Positions 61,563 to 64,000 of a stretch of 64,000 bases of DNA are shown here, one piece after another; position 1 is the first letter of the stretch; the number at the start of each line of letters is the position of its first letter. The stretch is from Bacillus sp. WMMC1349 (lineage in GTDB: Bacteria; Bacillota; Bacilli; Bacillales; Bacillaceae), in NCBI RefSeq assembly GCF_013155385.1, contig NZ_JABJUQ010000007.1:3566501-3630500 (forward strand), written 5' to 3'. A program made the translations under genes and the position numbers. The notes beneath the pieces are model-generated. The model worked only from the letters and a program-made list of their open reading frames with translations. It was not told where the DNA came from and searched no databases.

Positions 61563-62240
61563 TTATGATTTGATATTTTGTCGCTCTCCTACTCTTTTAA
61601 AAATGGAGTCAATTTCATAGGCTAGTTCCTTTGGGTGGATGCAAGAAAAATCTTCATCGGGTTGGTCCCAATTATCTTTACATATCAGTTTGACAACATA
61701 ATGACCGGACGGATCACTTGCAGGAATCCACTTCACATCTAATATCCAATCATTATGCTGCAATTGCATTAACTCTTGTTTGAATTCAGACTTCCAAACC
61801 TCACCATCAAGACCTGCTTCAAGTGGATTAGTATCGGTTAATCTATGGTATAACACCGTCCAACCTTCCGGAATTCTTAGCCTTAGCAAATGATTAGGGC
61901 TTTTTGTTTCACCACTACCTTCTTTCCAAATCAGTTCTTCTAGTCTTTCAGCTAACTGATCATACTGAATACCGGTGATTTGATTAACAAGCTTTTGGTC
62001 AGCATTTAATGTCTCTATCACATACACCTGCTCTTTAGCAGACTCAACCTGTACAACTTTCCCATCACTTTTATGCTCTAATATAAGTAATTTTTGATGA
62101 TAACCCCGAATCGGTTTTTGATAGAGATGGTTTTCTTTCACCGTCCAACCTTCTGAAATCCTCAAAGGATGTAGTTTAAAAAAATAATCAAACACTGTCA
62201 ACTTTCTCACTCCCATCACTTCTTTATCTTGTCCAATCAC
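61563..62240 (-). CDS. Hypothetical protein with two related halves
   Basis: A 225-residue cytoplasmic-looking protein. FKLHPLRISEGWTVKENHLY in the first half and LLRLRIPEGWTVLYHRLTDT in the second suggest an internal duplication of a domain of about 100 residues. The remainder is a mixed alpha/beta pattern with a conserved-looking DWILDVKWIPASDPSGHYVV. A GTG at 62240 after AGAGGT is used; ATG at 62216 or a later TTG could be the true start. No family recognised; it stands alone between two terminators. Confidence 0.72.
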   Translation of the reverse strand: MIGQDKEVMGVRKLTVFDYFFKLHPLRISEGWTVKENHLYQKPIRGYHQKLLILEHKSDGKVVQVESAKEQVYVIETLNADQKLVNQITGIQYDQLAERLEELIWKEGSGETKSPNHLLRLRIPEGWTVLYHRLTDTNPLEAGLDGEVWKSEFKQELMQLQHNDWILDVKWIPASDPSGHYVVKLICKDNWDQPDEDFSCIHPKELAYEIDSIFKRVGERQNIKS

Positions 62241-62307
62241 ATTTACCTCTTATATACCAACTTATCCTGATGTTTATGCTTTTAGAACCACATGTTGTTA
62301 AACACAA

Positions 62308-62345
62308 GAAAAAGCGTGTGTCCATATCTGGACACACGCTTTTTC
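62308..62345. terminator. Strong bidirectional terminator
   Basis: GAAAAAGCGTGTGTCCA pairs perfectly with TGGACACACGCTTTTTC around TATC. It lies just after the LTA synthase stop on the minus strand. Confidence 0.93.
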
Positions 62346-62347
62346 AT

Positions 62348-64000
62348 TTACTCATTGCCTTTCTCTTTCCCATAAAAATATTTAGATGGATCAACCGGTG
62401 TGAAATCCTTCAGTTTATGGAAACGCAATAAATCTTTATAGAGAACTTGGTCAGACAGGTCTAGCTGTTCTGATACCTGTGTTTTTAATTTCTCTGTTTC
62501 TTTGTTTGGTTTTATCTCTTTTCCTGTTTTTGTGTCATATACGGTTGTATCAATCAGCGTATATTTCGGAGTCACATAGTTACCGTTCCTGAAAGGAACT
62601 GTTTCATCATGTTCTTTGGAAAAGAGGTCTGTTCCAAAGTTGACATAGTTTTTATTGTCAATCCCTTGTAAATGAAGGAGTGTCGGCATGACATCGACCT
62701 CTCCACCGTAAGTATGATTTACTCCACCTTTTTGACCAGGAATACGAATCATTAGCGGTACACGCTGATTCATCACATTTTGATATGGCGTAATCTCTTT
62801 ACCTAATACTTCTTCCATCGCCCGGTTGTGGTTTTCTGAAATTCCATTATGGTCCCCGTAAATCACAATGACAGAGTCATCATATAGACCGGATTTCTTT
62901 AAATCTTTAAAGAACTGTTTCAATGATTCATCAAGATAGCGGGCTGTTTGGAAATACCCATCTACAGTGCTATCACCCGTTGTTCCTTTTTCAAGGGTTG
63001 CATCTTTCTCATCCAAAATAAACGGGTAGTGATGTGTGAGTGTCATTAAATGGGCATAAAACGGCTTTTTCAGCGACTTTAGCATTGGAATGGATTCTTT
63101 AAAGAATGGCTTATCTTTTAGACCAAGATTGACAAGGTTGTCTTCTGACATGTCATACGAACTAGCATCAAAGAATTTGTCATAGCCAATTTGTTTGTAT
63201 ACTTGATCACGATTCCAGAATGATTTATAGTCTCCGTGCAGCACAGCACTTGTATAGTCTTCTTTTTGATTTAAAATAGCTGGCAGGGACTGATACGTAT
63301 TTTGCCCTTTTGTCACAAAAGCCGTTCCTTCTGGTAGACCAAACAAGCTATTATCCATCATCAGTTCAGCATCTGCAGTTTTACCTTGTCCTGTTTGATG
63401 GAAAAAGTTATCAAAATACATCATATCATTGCTTCCGTGTGCCAATTTATTTAAAAATGGCGTCACTTCTTTTCCATGCAGTTTATAATCAAGCAGAAAC
63501 GTCTGGAAACTTTCTAAATGGATTTTAATAATGTTTTTGCCTTTAGCAATGCCAAAATATTTTTTATTCGGTTTAGCGTAGTGTGAGTTTGTATAGTTGA
63601 TAACACTTGTCAAATCATCACTGCTTGCATACGCTTTTTGACTTGCTGTCTGCGCAGCTTGAATCCCATCATAAATCGTATAATTATATGGTCCTAAATA
63701 TTTCACAATGTAATTTCGGTCAAATGTTCTTGTGAGAAGCTCAGGACGATCTTTTTCGGCAACTGAAAGGTTTATATAAAATAAAAGAATACCAGCAAGT
63801 ACAACCGTAGCAGCCCACCTTTTTTTCAGTTGTGAAGCCTTGAGTTGAGGTCTCTTCACACATAACACGATTAAAATCGCCAAATCAAGGAAATAGATGA
63901 AATCATGGAGAGCCATGATACTGAAAACACCGTCAGACATATTTCCTAGATTACCTGCTTGCTTAAGATTCGCAAACGTCAAGAAGTCATCAAAAAAGCG
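62348..64000 (-). CDS. LTA synthase family protein (partial, N-terminus beyond window)
   Basis: Membrane-anchored sulfatase-fold enzyme of the LtaS group (LtaS, YfnI, YqgS, YvgJ), which polymerises glycerol phosphate from phosphatidylglycerol or primes it. About 550 codons are visible and the frame continues past the window end; full-length relatives have about 640 residues and five N-terminal helices, of which the last ones are seen. The catalytic threonine is in GQGKTADAELM; metal-binding residues follow in HLESFQ, YGDHNGISENHNRAM and the THHYPF segment. Which paralogue it is cannot be decided. It complements the dlt operon, which modifies the polymer. Confidence 0.9.
   Translation of the reverse strand, partial: RFFDDFLTFANLKQAGNLGNMSDGVFSIMALHDFIYFLDLAILIVLCVKRPQLKASQLKKRWAATVVLAGILLFYINLSVAEKDRPELLTRTFDRNYIVKYLGPYNYTIYDGIQAAQTASQKAYASSDDLTSVINYTNSHYAKPNKKYFGIAKGKNIIKIHLESFQTFLLDYKLHGKEVTPFLNKLAHGSNDMMYFDNFFHQTGQGKTADAELMMDNSLFGLPEGTAFVTKGQNTYQSLPAILNQKEDYTSAVLHGDYKSFWNRDQVYKQIGYDKFFDASSYDMSEDNLVNLGLKDKPFFKESIPMLKSLKKPFYAHLMTLTHHYPFILDEKDATLEKGTTGDSTVDGYFQTARYLDESLKQFFKDLKKSGLYDDSVIVIYGDHNGISENHNRAMEEVLGKEITPYQNVMNQRVPLMIRIPGQKGGVNHTYGGEVDVMPTLLHLQGIDNKNYVNFGTDLFSKEHDETVPFRNGNYVTPKYTLIDTTVYDTKTGKEIKPNKETEKLKTQVSEQLDLSDQVLYKDLLRFHKLKDFTPVDPSKYFYGKEKGNE

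Overview
The window looks like chromosome from a Bacillus of the subtilis/pumilus clade, most likely the B. pumilus group (inferred from gene content and order; no search was run). It carries Bacillus landmarks in a familiar neighbourhood: ywaD-ywaC-dltXABCD-ilvK, licBCAH with licR, sigY-yxlCDE, nnrD (yxkO)-cydABCD-ywcJ, ansR/ansAB-mleN and yxkH. It also has Bacillus-type ribosome binding sites and ECF-sigma, Rex and CcpA-type sites. dltE, yxlFG and mleA, neighbours of these genes in B. subtilis, are absent here.

Layout. 1-3300: a minus-strand sugar-acid operon (IclR regulator, KDG kinase, KDPG/KDPGal aldolase, galactonate dehydratase cut by the window edge). 3465-5880: secreted aminopeptidase, small alarmone synthetase with an ECF promoter, and a 27-residue YjcZ-like gene. 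5880-10370: the dltXABCD operon for D-alanylation of teichoic acids, behind an ECF promoter. 10380-11600: branched-chain aminotransferase. 11750-16800: an unusual array of three lipoprotein genes, each followed by an intact, truncated or vestigial copy of a lipase-like effector gene. 16920-22390: lichenan/beta-glucoside PTS operon and its PRD regulator. 22460-26310: 3-methyladenine glycosylase and a three-gene cassette for a UDP-6-deoxy-N-acetyl-L-hexosamine. 26320-30610: methylcitrate cycle operon under a GntR regulator. 30610-33300: PadR-chromate transporter pair and a secreted Pro/Cys/His-rich protein. 33400-35390: IS605-family relic against a shortened sigY operon. 35390-45270: nnrD, a DUF418 protein, cydABCD and ywcJ, with Rex-type sites. 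45280-50290: IS200 relic, mleN, ansB, ansA, ansR and two copies of a palindromic interspersed repeat. 50298-52410: lactonase and small genes. 52440-57810: degenerate tRNA genes, then a roughly 5 kb island of three paralogous lipoproteins bracketed by 72-bp direct repeats. 58080-64000: polysaccharide deacetylase lipoprotein, a cellulose-synthase-like enzyme with two PilZ domains, an unknown duplicated-domain protein and an LTA-synthase-family protein running off the end.

How it fits together. Much of the window serves the cell envelope (dlt, SasA stress alarmone, SigY, LTA synthase family, beta-glycan synthase and deacetylase, nucleotide sugar cassette) or carbon/redox metabolism (galactonate, lichenan, propionate, aspartate/asparagine, cytochrome bd). 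The accessory segments are the two lipoprotein arrays. The first (11.7-16.8 kb) has the form of an effector/partner module that amplified and then lost effector copies while keeping the lipoproteins, as expected if the lipoproteins give immunity. It is the best candidate here for a poorly described system.
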